From Puniceicoccales bacterium (GTDB taxonomy: Bacteria; Verrucomicrobiota; Verrucomicrobiia; Opitutales; UBA9783), in assembly GCA_031260015.1 (NCBI GenBank), contig JAIRKR010000042.1, forward strand, positions 1-24,975: a stretch of 24,975 nt of DNA. The letters run 5' to 3'. Shown piece by piece: positions 1-7,499 of the stretch. How positions within the stretch are numbered: the stretch's first letter is position 1; each line of letters starts with the position of its first letter. Both the position numbers and the translations under genes were made by a program. Under the pieces are notes generated by a model that saw only the letters and a program-made list of their open reading frames with translations, searched no databases and was not told the DNA's origin.

Positions 1-198
1 CCCCAAACAGCCTTCATTTTATCGTACCAAACACCTGTTTTGCTGTAGGCTGGAAGACTAGGGTTCCCTCCATCTATTGTGCCCGATTTATATTTTCCTT
101 CAAACGGCGGCGTGTAGGCGTAACTAGAGATAGCACTTAAATAGACAATCCAGATGTAAGACCCTTGTAAGACCCTTGTAAGACCCTTGTATACTCAT
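1..198 (-). CDS. Possible secreted protein, 5' part only, out of frame at a repeat
   Basis: An open minus-strand frame runs off the left edge of the window. Its readable part has a hydrophobic stretch (IWIVYLSAISSYA) like the core and end of a signal peptide, then a polar, Tyr/Gly/Pro-rich region (TPPFEGKYKSG, then DGGNPSLPAYSK). I do not recognise the protein. The only well-placed ATG (196-198) lies 6 nt after a consensus promoter. Three copies of an 11-bp repeat between this ATG and the signal-like segment put the ATG in the wrong frame, and translation would stop at TAG 124-126. With 1 or 4 copies the frame would run straight through. In the signal-like frame I see no ATG, GTG or TTG after the TGA at 195-197. 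It may be a phase-variable gene in the off state, a decaying gene, or a chance open frame. Confidence 0.4.
156..191. repeat. 11-bp tandem repeat, three perfect copies
   Basis: The unit GTAAGACCCTT occurs at 156-166, 167-177 and 178-188 with no mismatches, followed by a partial GTA. On the minus strand it reads AAGGGTCTTAC and lies just after the ATG at 198. Because 11 is not a multiple of 3, each gain or loss of a copy shifts the downstream frame. The distance from ATG to the signal-like segment is 10+11n, so only n = 1, 4, 7 copies are in frame. Here n = 3. Confidence 0.9.
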
Positions 199-204
199 AA
201 TGAA

Positions 205-233
205 ATTATATTCGAATGTTTTCTTGTTGTCAA
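205..233 (-). promoter_or_regulatory. Consensus sigma70-type promoter
   Basis: On the minus strand TTGACA (233-228) is followed by a 17-nt spacer and TATAAT (210-205), a perfect match to the vegetative consensus in both boxes and in spacing. The -10 box ends 6 nt before the ATG at 198, so the predicted transcript start falls on or next to the ATG, leaving no room for a ribosome binding site. Confidence 0.8.
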
Positions 234-393
234 CTTTAATTGAAAGTTTTTTTGCTAAAAACTTTTTACCCATGGCTTTATCACTGCGAAACCATCCTGA
301 AAACCGTTGTACTCTCCCTGCCATCCTTTGGAACAGTATTTTTAATCTGTTTATACCCTTTTTTAAAACTTACAACATCCCTAATCTTTAATA

Positions 394-1278
394 TCAATAG
401 TTGGATACGTAGGAGTTGCCCAGGGTATCTTCAAAATATAATTTTTTTTCCACGGGATCTATATCGCTCCAAACAACATTTAAGTGTGCATTAACAACAT
501 CGCCTATGTGAAAAACTTTTGAATTAATGATCAGACAACTGTCAAACCCTTTGTAGGCAATCCCTTGAATGTGTTGTTTGTAGAGCCAATCGCGTATGGA
601 GACGTTATTATCCGTACGAACATGGGGAGTTGCCTTTTCTTGATTTTTGAATAAAGCATCCATGCGTTTCGAAAACTCCTGTCCCGTTTGCGATTCCACA
701 AAATTCTCTTCCTTGGTGTCAAAGCCGTCTCGCATCCATTCTTCATTTAAGTGGGCAAACAGATTATTTGAATCCAGCGGAAGATTATTGAGGTTGAGTT
801 TTTGTTCTTGAGATTGTTTTTCAGGCAATTCAGCTACGATTGCTTTTTCAACGGATGTGGGAAGTATTTCTCCGGACGCATGTTTTACATTGGAAGGTTC
901 GGTTGCCACACAAGCACCGACTTCGCGATCTTCGAATATGGTTTCTAAAACCTCATTGGCCGCGGGATCCGATAGAAATACTTGATAATCGGAAGCATTT
1001 GCAACATATGAATCGTTAGAGGTACTCAAATTACGTTTTTTATGGAGGTAGATAAAGATCGCCCCAAGACATGCTATTGAAATCACACCTAAAAACATCC
1101 ACGAGATATTTTTTTGATTTAGCACACTGCGTTCCACAAAAGACGTGGGATTGGAATCATGGAAATCATCCATCGATTCCAACTGTGGTAAAACTTCTGG
1201 GGTGGCAGAAACTTTAGAGGCCTTTTTAGGCGCTTTAGTTGTTTGAGATTTTTTTACGGAATTCTTGATTGTATTCAT
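394..1278 (-). CDS. Single-pass membrane protein with GspB-like C-terminal domain (second copy)
   Basis: A 294-residue protein with a Lys/Thr/Ser-rich cytoplasmic N-terminus (1-58), one membrane segment at about 59-78 ending in positive residues (HKKR), a long acidic, low-complexity periplasmic linker, and a compact C-terminal domain at about 230-294. The pattern there (QGIAYKG, then LIINSKVFHIGDVV, then LYFEDTLGNSYV) resembles the small beta-rich domain at the end of GspB/ExeB-type proteins. That fits a role beside the GspA-like ATPase in assembling a secretin or pilus machine, but the match is by pattern only. The ATG overlaps the end of the preceding gene by 44 nt and has no clear Shine-Dalgarno, so translational coupling or a later start is possible. 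It is the last gene of a three-gene minus-strand unit. Confidence 0.7.
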   Translation of the reverse strand: MNTIKNSVKKSQTTKAPKKASKVSATPEVLPQLESMDDFHDSNPTSFVERSVLNQKNISWMFLGVISIACLGAIFIYLHKKRNLSTSNDSYVANASDYQVFLSDPAANEVLETIFEDREVGACVATEPSNVKHASGEILPTSVEKAIVAELPEKQSQEQKLNLNNLPLDSNNLFAHLNEEWMRDGFDTKEENFVESQTGQEFSKRMDALFKNQEKATPHVRTDNNVSIRDWLYKQHIQGIAYKGFDSCLIINSKVFHIGDVVNAHLNVVWSDIDPVEKKLYFEDTLGNSYVSNY

Positions 1279-2395
1279 CGCAGAAAATAAGTTCGTTTTG
1301 TTGGATACCTACAAATTTTAGCTTGGGCGACTGTGAGACAAAGGTATGCGGATAGTATACGTGTCCATTGAGGTTAACTTTGGATGCGTCCCCATCGATG
1401 CGTACACTGTAAATTTTAATCTGATGCAACAGCGCGTAAATGGAATCCAGATGATCTTTGCTGCTCATTTTCTCGTTGGTGTGCGGATGTGCCTTTGCCA
1501 AAGACGAGGGCGTAGGGGAACTTGGAGCAACACCCACATTGGATTGGATCCCTTGGACGGGTAATAAATGTGTATTGAGATATCCATTAAGGATCTGTTG
1601 TTGGGCCAATGCGATAACTTTTGCCGTCTCTTCAAATAGGGATGCTGTATAGTTTAAAAAGTTATGCCACAGGGCTGTTAACGTTTCCATGGGGTACGCA
1701 TTCAAGGAAATCCAGGAACCTTGGCTGTAAAAATTTTCCAGCGAACTTCGATAGGCCACATACTGCGTAAAAGTTTTTAACGCATGCAATGAAGTTGATA
1801 ATCTTTTAGTTACGAAGGGCTGTACGGATTGACAATAGGTTAAAAACTGCGAAAGCTTCGTTTGAATTTGTTCTGTTTTATACAAGTTCCATGGAGATGG
1901 ACCTTCGAGAATTTTTGTTGGATGATGGGACATTCTTGCGGTTTTAGGGGACGGCATCTTAAATGGCGAAATGGATGGAGGTGATTGGGCTATTTCAATG
2001 GATTTTGAAAATCTACGAGGGTTAGGTATTGAAGGATTGTGTGTAGGATTGGTATGGACCTTGGTGCGTGCTTTACGAGGAACATTGGAGGTCGTCGCGG
2101 GTAGCGGTGGAATTTGTAAATGTGTAGCGTTTAATTCGATGGGCTGCGTTTTGATAGAAATCGTATGTTGGGTATCTTCTGCGTTTGTGGGTGAATCCGT
2201 CTTTGGAAGGTAATGACTGCATAGAAAGTAACCACTTAAGAGGGCGACCAGGAGGAAGAAGAGGCAACAGAAGATACCAAGGCGTTTTCGAGACGAATAT
2301 TTAAGAGGTATCGTGCGATAAACGTAGGGATGATACCTATCGAATGAGGATTGTTCGTATTGTGTATCTTGTAAATTTTTGAATAACCTACTCAT
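1235..2395 (-). CDS. Single-pass membrane protein with GspB-like C-terminal domain (first copy)
   Basis: 386 residues: a short basic N-terminus, a membrane segment at about 40-59, then a Pro/Ser/Thr-rich linker (about 65-170), a mainly helical middle region, and a C-terminal domain at about 320-386 (IKIYSVRIDGDASKVNLNGH, later LIFCDEYNQEF). That tail has the layout of the type II secretion GspB domain: a lead strand, an 'xxLNG' turn, and a final 'D/G-x-x-F' strand. The gene starts 4 nt after the stop of the GspA-like ATPase gene, so the two are surely co-transcribed, as gspA and gspB are in Aeromonas and Vibrio. The order ATPase then GspB-like protein supports the assignment. Sequence identity to known GspB is expected to be low, and the middle region is not recognised. 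Confidence 0.65.
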   Translation of the reverse strand: MSRLFKNLQDTQYEQSSFDRYHPYVYRTIPLKYSSRKRLGIFCCLFFLLVALLSGYFLCSHYLPKTDSPTNAEDTQHTISIKTQPIELNATHLQIPPLPATTSNVPRKARTKVHTNPTHNPSIPNPRRFSKSIEIAQSPPSISPFKMPSPKTARMSHHPTKILEGPSPWNLYKTEQIQTKLSQFLTYCQSVQPFVTKRLSTSLHALKTFTQYVAYRSSLENFYSQGSWISLNAYPMETLTALWHNFLNYTASLFEETAKVIALAQQQILNGYLNTHLLPVQGIQSNVGVAPSSPTPSSLAKAHPHTNEKMSSKDHLDSIYALLHQIKIYSVRIDGDASKVNLNGHVYYPHTFVSQSPKLKFVGIQQNELIFCDEYNQEFRKKISNN

Positions 2396-2399
2396 GGAA

Positions 2400-3218
2400 T
2401 TACGTGGACAAACGTTCTATGTCTTCAATGGCATTGCGTATGTCTTTTTTTTCAATTTTGCTGGCTAGGCGTGCATATGCGGATATGAGCGCTTTGTCGC
2501 ACAAATGATTAATAACTCTTGGAATCCCTCGCGTGTATTTGTAGATGCGCCTAAAAGCGCCGTAGGTAAATTTGGGGAAACCGGCTTGTTTGGATACGAG
2601 GCCCAATCGGTGATTGATGTAGTTTTTTGTTTCTTCCAATGAAAGCGTTGTAAGTTCGTAGTAGACCAAGATGCGCTGTTTTAGTTGACGCAATTGAGGT
2701 TGATTGAGTTTAAATTTGAATTCGGGCTGCCCTAGCAATAAAATTTGCAGTAATTTCCGCTGCTCGGTTTCTAAGTTGGATAGAAGTCGAATGGATTCAA
2801 GTAATTCGTACGATAAGTTTTGCGCCTCATCAATGATGAGTAAAATTTCTTTGCCCTTCTTAATTTTAGAAAGCAAAAAATCGTTTAGAGCGTCCAAGTG
2901 ATCGTGTTCCGGCAGTTTTGTTATCGGCATCTCTAATTCTTTAAGCACGCTGCGAATGAGTTGCTCGGTTGACATTTGGCACGAATACAGCCATGCGCTT
3001 TCAAAAATTGAGTTATCCAAAGATTGTAATAAAGTTCTGCACAGGAGCGTTTTCCCACAACCTACTTCGCCCGTAATAACCAAAAAACCTTTTCTTTGCT
3101 CGATGCCGTAACGCAAATGCGATAGTGCTTCCCTATGCGCTGGACTTAGGTAAAGGAATTTTGGATCCGGCGTTATGTTAAATGGATGTTCACTAAAACC
3201 AAAAAACTGCTGATACAT
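2400..3218 (-). CDS. GspA/ExeA-like AAA ATPase
   Basis: A 272-residue AAA ATPase. The opening MYQQFFGFSEHPFNITPDPK is the hallmark start of the ExeA/GspA family. Walker A is GEVGCGKT at 50-57 and Walker B is LLIIDEAQ, with D130 and E131. The C-terminal part (FRRIYKYTRGIPRVINHLCD) matches the family's sensor-2/lid region. It has no C-terminal transmembrane or peptidoglycan-binding extension, so it is shorter than Aeromonas ExeA (over 500 residues) and resembles the short stand-alone form. The start is well supported: AAGGAAGG lies 8 nt before the ATG. It probably hydrolyses ATP on the inner face of the membrane together with the two downstream membrane proteins. It could serve a type II secretion or type IV pilus system, and neither is present in the window. 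Confidence 0.88.
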   Translation of the reverse strand: MYQQFFGFSEHPFNITPDPKFLYLSPAHREALSHLRYGIEQRKGFLVITGEVGCGKTLLCRTLLQSLDNSIFESAWLYSCQMSTEQLIRSVLKELEMPITKLPEHDHLDALNDFLLSKIKKGKEILLIIDEAQNLSYELLESIRLLSNLETEQRKLLQILLLGQPEFKFKLNQPQLRQLKQRILVYYELTTLSLEETKNYINHRLGLVSKQAGFPKFTYGAFRRIYKYTRGIPRVINHLCDKALISAYARLASKIEKKDIRNAIEDIERLST

Positions 3219-3238
3219 AACGAAACCTTCCTTTATCT

Positions 3239-3267
3239 ACTTTAATTTTGACTTTTTGTTTTGGCAA
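3239..3267 (-). promoter_or_regulatory. Promoter of the gspA-like operon
   Basis: Minus-strand TTGCCA (3267-3262), a 17-nt spacer and TAAAGT (3244-3239) precede the gspA-like gene. The predicted leader is about 14 nt and still contains the AAGGAAGG ribosome binding site, unlike the leaderless layout seen elsewhere in this window. A second candidate -35 (TTGACT 3248-3253) on the plus strand overlaps this site and would serve the divergent FtsB-like gene. Confidence 0.5.
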
Positions 3268-3285
3268 TGAAAATATAGGTCTTTA

Positions 3286-3645
3286 GTGAAAATTTATCAA
3301 ATCTCCATCGTATTATACCAATACCTGTGTCGCCACAAGTGGCCTGTTTTTGCGCTGGTGATCGCATTAATTTTTTTCAACATCTGGGGAAAGCAATTTT
3401 TTAAATCCTATCATCTATACCGTGCGTTACACGATAAAAACGCACTTTTGGTGCAGCGCTTGGAGACATCTCGTTTGTCTTTATCTCAAAAGCAGCATTT
3501 TGTACACAAAGCAGAAACCCAATCGGGGTTCAGAGAGAAATTAATTCGAGAACATTTGGGTTTTATAAAAAAGCAAGAATACGTTATACGGTTTCTGACG
3601 CCAGAATCCGATGAGGCTAATGCGCAGCAAGCTATCCATTTTTAA
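3286..3645 (+). CDS. FtsB/DivIC-type septum formation initiator
   Basis: A 119-residue bitopic protein: short cytoplasmic N-terminus, one membrane helix at about 20-36, a coiled-coil-like stretch at about 40-80, then the family-typical segment REKLIREHLGFIKKQEYVIRF (83-103), which corresponds to the 'E-x-x-A-R-E-x-L-G-x-x-K-x-x-E' pattern of FtsB and DivIC. These proteins sit in the divisome with FtsL and FtsQ and help activate septal wall synthesis. The start is GTG at 3286; an upstream ATG (3267) meets TAG after three codons. It is divergent from the gspA-like operon, with only 67 nt between them. The family is recognised from architecture and the tail motif, so the exact ortholog (FtsB or DivIC) is uncertain. 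Confidence 0.75.
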   Translation: MKIYQISIVLYQYLCRHKWPVFALVIALIFFNIWGKQFFKSYHLYRALHDKNALLVQRLETSRLSLSQKQHFVHKAETQSGFREKLIREHLGFIKKQEYVIRFLTPESDEANAQQAIHF

Positions 3646-3819
3646 TAACTTTATGGATCTTCATATCGGCAAGATTGCTGCATCTCTAAAAACCCGCAAA
3701 TTAAAGATGCATTAACTTATTGTTTCCCGGAAAAATAGATTGTGAAATATCTTCCGAGATCTTTTATGCGTTTGATCTATTTATATCCTGTATTTCATTT
3801 CAATGTGCAATGCAGGGCC

Positions 3820-4995
3820 TCAATTTCTTTTTTGTACCAATTTCCCTATTTTTGTCACTTTATCAAAGATAATTGCCAGGGAACCATTGCCCATAACGTT
3901 ACAAGCGGTGATAAAAGGATCGAACAGCACATACAAAGCCGTAATTAAGCCAAGCATATCTGCGTTAAAACCGAGGTAATTTTGTAGAATCGGTAGCATG
4001 ACCAAAATGCCTCCTCCGGGTACGGCTGCAACTGCGAATTTAGCTATAACGAAATGAATGGCAAATGCGAGATACATTGAAATATTGGGGGGGTCTTGAC
4101 CCAAAGAAGTTAGCATTGCCACGGCTACAAAGGGAATGAAAAAACAATCGCCCACCAGATGTATGTTAACCGAAAGTGGAACAATAATAGCCGTATTATC
4201 CTTGTTTTGCAAATTTGCTTCCGCTGCCTTGATTGAGAGTGGAAGGGCAGCTGCGCTCGACATAGAGCCAAATCCGGTGACAACGGCCGGCAGCAAATTT
4301 TTCAGATAATCGATCCATAGACCAACATGAAAACCGGATAAGACAAATAGTTGCAACAGTACGTAGCCGTAGGCAGAAAACACAAAAATCTCCATGACCA
4401 CAAGGTACTTGGATAAAATGAGCGATATCATTTCGTCGTGGTTAAGTTTCAGTGCCGTTCCAAATATAAACAAGGGCATAAGTGGAATTAAAAGTTTGAA
4501 AAAATATTTCATGAATTTTTCGGTAATCATCGACATCCTCGCATTTAGCCTATTGAATTTCATTAAACTGGATGCAATACCTCCCAAAACTCCCGCCAGC
4601 AAAGCTAGGTCATTGGAAATAATGGGCGGTAATGAAAACGAGAAGAGGGGAATAACGCTAGAATGATTCTGTTGAACGAAGGGAACAACGGAAAGTATAC
4701 CAATTTTTAGGCAGCAACTGCTGAGTAAATAAGATAGAAGCGTGTTTATAAAATTTGAAAAGCATATCAGTGGAGCAATAGGGATTAAAAATCTTAATGA
4801 ACCCACGCAAATTCGTCCGAGAGATGTGTAAAGCAAAGAAAAAATAACGAATGGTAAAACGAAAATGATGCACTCTTTGATGGCAAGACTGAGAGCGTAA
4901 AAAAAAGATGTTATGACCTCGGGTAATAAGTGGCCATACAACGCTGGTAAAACCAACATAAATAGAAAAATAATGGGCATAGTAAACTTTTTCAT
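3820..4995 (-). CDS. Divergent SLC1/DAACS-family symporter
   Basis: 391 residues and strongly hydrophobic. The order of hallmarks is that of the dicarboxylate/amino acid:cation symporter family: hairpin-1 serine motif MSSAAALP (245-252), TM7 motif PLSVNIHLVGD (273-283), hairpin-2 AVPGGGIL (324-331) and TM8 motif DPFITACNVMGN (359-370). Aligned by eye to archaeal GltPh, several key residues differ: N310 is H279, D312 is V281, D390 is Y355, R397 is I362 and D405 is N370, while D394, T398 and N401 are kept. The lost acids normally help bind sodium, and R397 binds an acidic side chain. So the protein is an importer of this fold, but probably not a standard sodium-coupled dicarboxylate or glutamate carrier. 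It starts at ATGAAAAAG with no clear Shine-Dalgarno. Confidence 0.82.
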   Translation of the reverse strand: MKKFTMPIIFLFMLVLPALYGHLLPEVITSFFYALSLAIKECIIFVLPFVIFSLLYTSLGRICVGSLRFLIPIAPLICFSNFINTLLSYLLSSCCLKIGILSVVPFVQQNHSSVIPLFSFSLPPIISNDLALLAGVLGGIASSLMKFNRLNARMSMITEKFMKYFFKLLIPLMPLFIFGTALKLNHDEMISLILSKYLVVMEIFVFSAYGYVLLQLFVLSGFHVGLWIDYLKNLLPAVVTGFGSMSSAAALPLSIKAAEANLQNKDNTAIIVPLSVNIHLVGDCFFIPFVAVAMLTSLGQDPPNISMYLAFAIHFVIAKFAVAAVPGGGILVMLPILQNYLGFNADMLGLITALYVLFDPFITACNVMGNGSLAIIFDKVTKIGKLVQKRN

Positions 4996-5572
4996 TTTTA
5001 TCTGCTTAAAAAAATATAAGTTAGCGTAGTTGTTAGAAATGAGTGACGGCTAGACTAAAAGCATCCGCATACTGGATTTTCGCAGGTATTTTCGGAGAAA
5101 AACTAGCAAACAAAAATAAGCTGCGATCCGGCAATTGTGAATGCCATGCTAGTTCGCAGATCATGAAAAGACGACAACATGAGAAGAAATACCCCATGGC
5201 GCTTTTGCGACCCAACCACCTTTAGTAAGTTAACAACTCTCATACTGTCCATGCTGTTATTGTAAAAATGACATCGGATTCCATCGATAAAGTCAAGTCA
5301 ATTCTTCTAGCCAAACATGATTTCAATGCGATATAAGTATTAGGAAAAACACATCTCGATGTTTTTAAGCAAACATGTCTAGGGAATTTTTCCCCAATAC
5401 TTCTCATTTTGTGCCCGGTACACGTTGATCACGCTTTGATTCAAAGTAAATACACCCCTTTCTCTTCACCAACGTCTACCTTAAAAATGTGTCCAATAAA
5501 ATTGCAAATGCGAATCGTTGTTTTCGTAAAAAATCCTTGAAGATCGTTTAGTGCTTCCTTAGGTTAATTGGC
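4996..5572. other. 577-nt gap without a convincing gene
   Basis: This stretch between the divergent symporter and thrS genes holds only short open frames, including two opposed 60-codon frames at 5033-5225 that look non-coding or decayed. The minus one, read from its internal Met, starts with a hydrophobic run (MGYFFSCCRLFMICELAW) but I recognise nothing in it. A 7-bp inverted repeat AAAAACA/TGTTTTT with an 8-nt loop lies near 5345-5366 and could end plus-strand transcription. No T-box or other riboswitch pattern was evident upstream of thrS. Confidence 0.5.
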
Positions 5573-7426
5573 ATGCAGTCAACGGATGAAAAGTCGGACT
5601 ATTTGCAACAATTACGACACTCGGCGGCCCATGTACTTGCCGCTGCCGTCGTACGTTTGTTCCCAACGGCCAAGTATGACATTGGCCCCTCCATCGATAA
5701 CGGGTTTTATTACGATTTTGACCTAACGCACACGTTGACAACCGGTGATTTAGAAGCAATCGAAGCTGAGATGAAACGCATTGTTGCGGCAAACGAACCT
5801 TTTGAGCGCATTGAAGTCTCTCGTGAAGAAGCCGAAGAACAATTTCAACGGTTAGCGCAGCCTTATAAATTAGAACGACTGGCCGACATTCCAAAGGATG
5901 AAACCGTTTCCCTATACCGTAATGGAAATTTTTTGGATTTATGCCGTGGGCCTCACGTCAAGTCCACAAACTGCATCAAGGCCGTAAAATTGTTGAGTGT
6001 CGCAGGTTGTTATTATCGTGGTAGTGAAAAGAATAAACAACTACAACGGATTTATGGAACCGCCTTTGAATCGGAAGAAGCGCTTCGCACTTACCTTAAT
6101 CAATTAGAATTCGCCAAAAAACATGATCATAGAACATTGGGGGTTCAACTCAACCTGTTTTACATCGACGACCTGGTAGGACAGGGACTTATTTTGTGGA
6201 CCCCAAAAGGAACTATCCTTCGACAAAGATTGCAGGCATTTTTAACGGAAGAGCTAGATCGTCAGGGATACGTGCAAGTCATAACGCCCCACATAGGGAA
6301 ATTGGATCTATTTAGAACTTCGGGTCACTATCCCTACTACAAAGACTCACAATTTGCCCCTATTTGGAACAGGGAGGATTGGAATGCCCTACTGAGCGAG
6401 ACGCAATCTTGTGAAATACTTAAACAACAGCTGGATAATAGGGAAAATATAGAAGGCTTTTTATTAAAACCCATGAATTGTCCTATGCACGTGCGCTTAT
6501 TTGCGTCGCAACCGCATTCTTACCGTGATTTACCCGTACGTATGGCCGAATTTGGAACGGTCTATCGTTGGGAACAATCCGGAGAATTGGGCGGACTAAC
6601 GCGGGTTCGCGGGTTTACTCAAGATGATGCGCATATTTTTTGCACGGAAGAGCAGTTGGCAGACGAACTTACCGGGTGTTTAAAATTGATTAATATTATC
6701 TTTAACACACTTGGAATGAGCGATTATCGCGTACGTATCTCATTGCGCGATCCAAATTCAGATAAATACATCGGAGATGACCTTTTGTGGACAAAGGCAG
6801 AAGAGGGTTTAAGAAAAGCGGCGCAACAGTTATCTAAACCAGCCACCGAAGCCGTTGGGGAAGCGGCTTTTTATGGCCCCAAATTAGATTTTATTGTGCG
6901 CGATGTTATTGGACGTGAATGGCAATTGGGGACCATTCAGATTGACTACAACCTGCCTCAAAGATTCAAAATTACCTATGTGGGCAAAGATAATCAAGCG
7001 CATGTTCCCATTATGATTCACAGGGCACCTTTTGGATCCATGGAACGGTTTTGCGGCTTACTCATCGAGCATTTTGCCGGTGATTTCCCCCTGTGGCTTT
7101 CCCCAGAACAGGTACGTATTTTACCCATCAATGATAGTCTGATCTCCTATGCCGACGGGATCCACGCTCGGCTGAAAAAACTTAACATTCGTTGCTCTGT
7201 AGATGATAAGTCCGAAACCCTGGGAGCAAAAATTAGAAAGGCGGAAATGGAAAAAGTGCCCTACGTCTTTATTGTCGGAGAAAAAGAGAAAGAAGCAGGT
7301 TCGGTTGCCGTACGTTCCCGATGCCAACCTAAACATGAAGGGACGCATACTTTGGAAAGCGTACTGCAGCTATTGCAATCGGAAATTGAAGAGCGTACCT
7401 TACCTCAAAAAATGCAACAGAGGTAG
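5573..7426 (+). CDS. thrS: Threonyl-tRNA synthetase lacking the TGS domain
   Basis: 617 residues. The protein starts directly in the editing domain: HSAAH (H16, H20) and DLCRGPH (C124, H128) give the HxxxH and C-x-x-x-H residues that hydrolyse mischarged Ser-tRNA. The class II core follows, with the zinc ligands C303 (KPMNCPMH), H354 (TQDDAHIFC) and H483 (MIHRAPFGSMER), and motif 2 YRWEQSGELGGLTRVRGF. The anticodon-binding domain is at about 505-600. The roughly 60-residue N-terminal TGS domain of the E. coli enzyme is absent, and a stop codon in frame upstream excludes a longer start. About 24 extra residues sit before the catalytic cysteine (about 260-296), which offsets the length. AGG lies 9 nt before the ATG, a weak ribosome binding site. 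It charges tRNA-Thr in the cytoplasm. Confidence 0.97.
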   Translation: MQSTDEKSDYLQQLRHSAAHVLAAAVVRLFPTAKYDIGPSIDNGFYYDFDLTHTLTTGDLEAIEAEMKRIVAANEPFERIEVSREEAEEQFQRLAQPYKLERLADIPKDETVSLYRNGNFLDLCRGPHVKSTNCIKAVKLLSVAGCYYRGSEKNKQLQRIYGTAFESEEALRTYLNQLEFAKKHDHRTLGVQLNLFYIDDLVGQGLILWTPKGTILRQRLQAFLTEELDRQGYVQVITPHIGKLDLFRTSGHYPYYKDSQFAPIWNREDWNALLSETQSCEILKQQLDNRENIEGFLLKPMNCPMHVRLFASQPHSYRDLPVRMAEFGTVYRWEQSGELGGLTRVRGFTQDDAHIFCTEEQLADELTGCLKLINIIFNTLGMSDYRVRISLRDPNSDKYIGDDLLWTKAEEGLRKAAQQLSKPATEAVGEAAFYGPKLDFIVRDVIGREWQLGTIQIDYNLPQRFKITYVGKDNQAHVPIMIHRAPFGSMERFCGLLIEHFAGDFPLWLSPEQVRILPINDSLISYADGIHARLKKLNIRCSVDDKSETLGAKIRKAEMEKVPYVFIVGEKEKEAGSVAVRSRCQPKHEGTHTLESVLQLLQSEIEERTLPQKMQQR

Positions 7427-7437
7427 GTAATTAAAAA

Positions 7438-7475
7438 TCAAAAGAGCCGCTTTTGTTGGAAATAAACTCTTTTGA
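7438..7475. terminator. Hairpin between convergent thrS and the 206-aa gene
   Basis: A perfect 9-bp inverted repeat, TCAAAAGAG (7438-7446) and CTCTTTTGA (7467-7475), with a 20-nt loop, lies between two convergent stop codons. The AT-rich stem flanks suit a bidirectional terminator, but there is no long uninterrupted T tract, so termination efficiency is uncertain. Confidence 0.45.
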
Positions 7476-7499
7476 AAACCGTTTCTGTAAAAATTGAAG

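Noticed and set aside
124..324. 66-codon minus frame covering the repeat region
   Set aside because: It runs through a consensus promoter and ends in the repeat's wrong frame; the product is Lys-rich and not protein-like.
3679..3711. 7-bp inverted repeat TGCATCT/AGATGCA after the FtsB-like gene
   Set aside because: The 19-nt loop and absence of a T tract make it a poor terminator.
3652..3714. 20-codon frame (MDLHIGKIAASL...) right after the FtsB-like gene
   Set aside because: Too short, no extension in another frame that reads as a protein, and no ribosome binding site.
5537..5572. Possible leaderless-type promoter for thrS (TTGAAG-17-TAGGTT, 7 nt before ATG)
   Set aside because: The spacing fits the pattern seen elsewhere, but the -10 matches only 3 of 6, so it was not counted.
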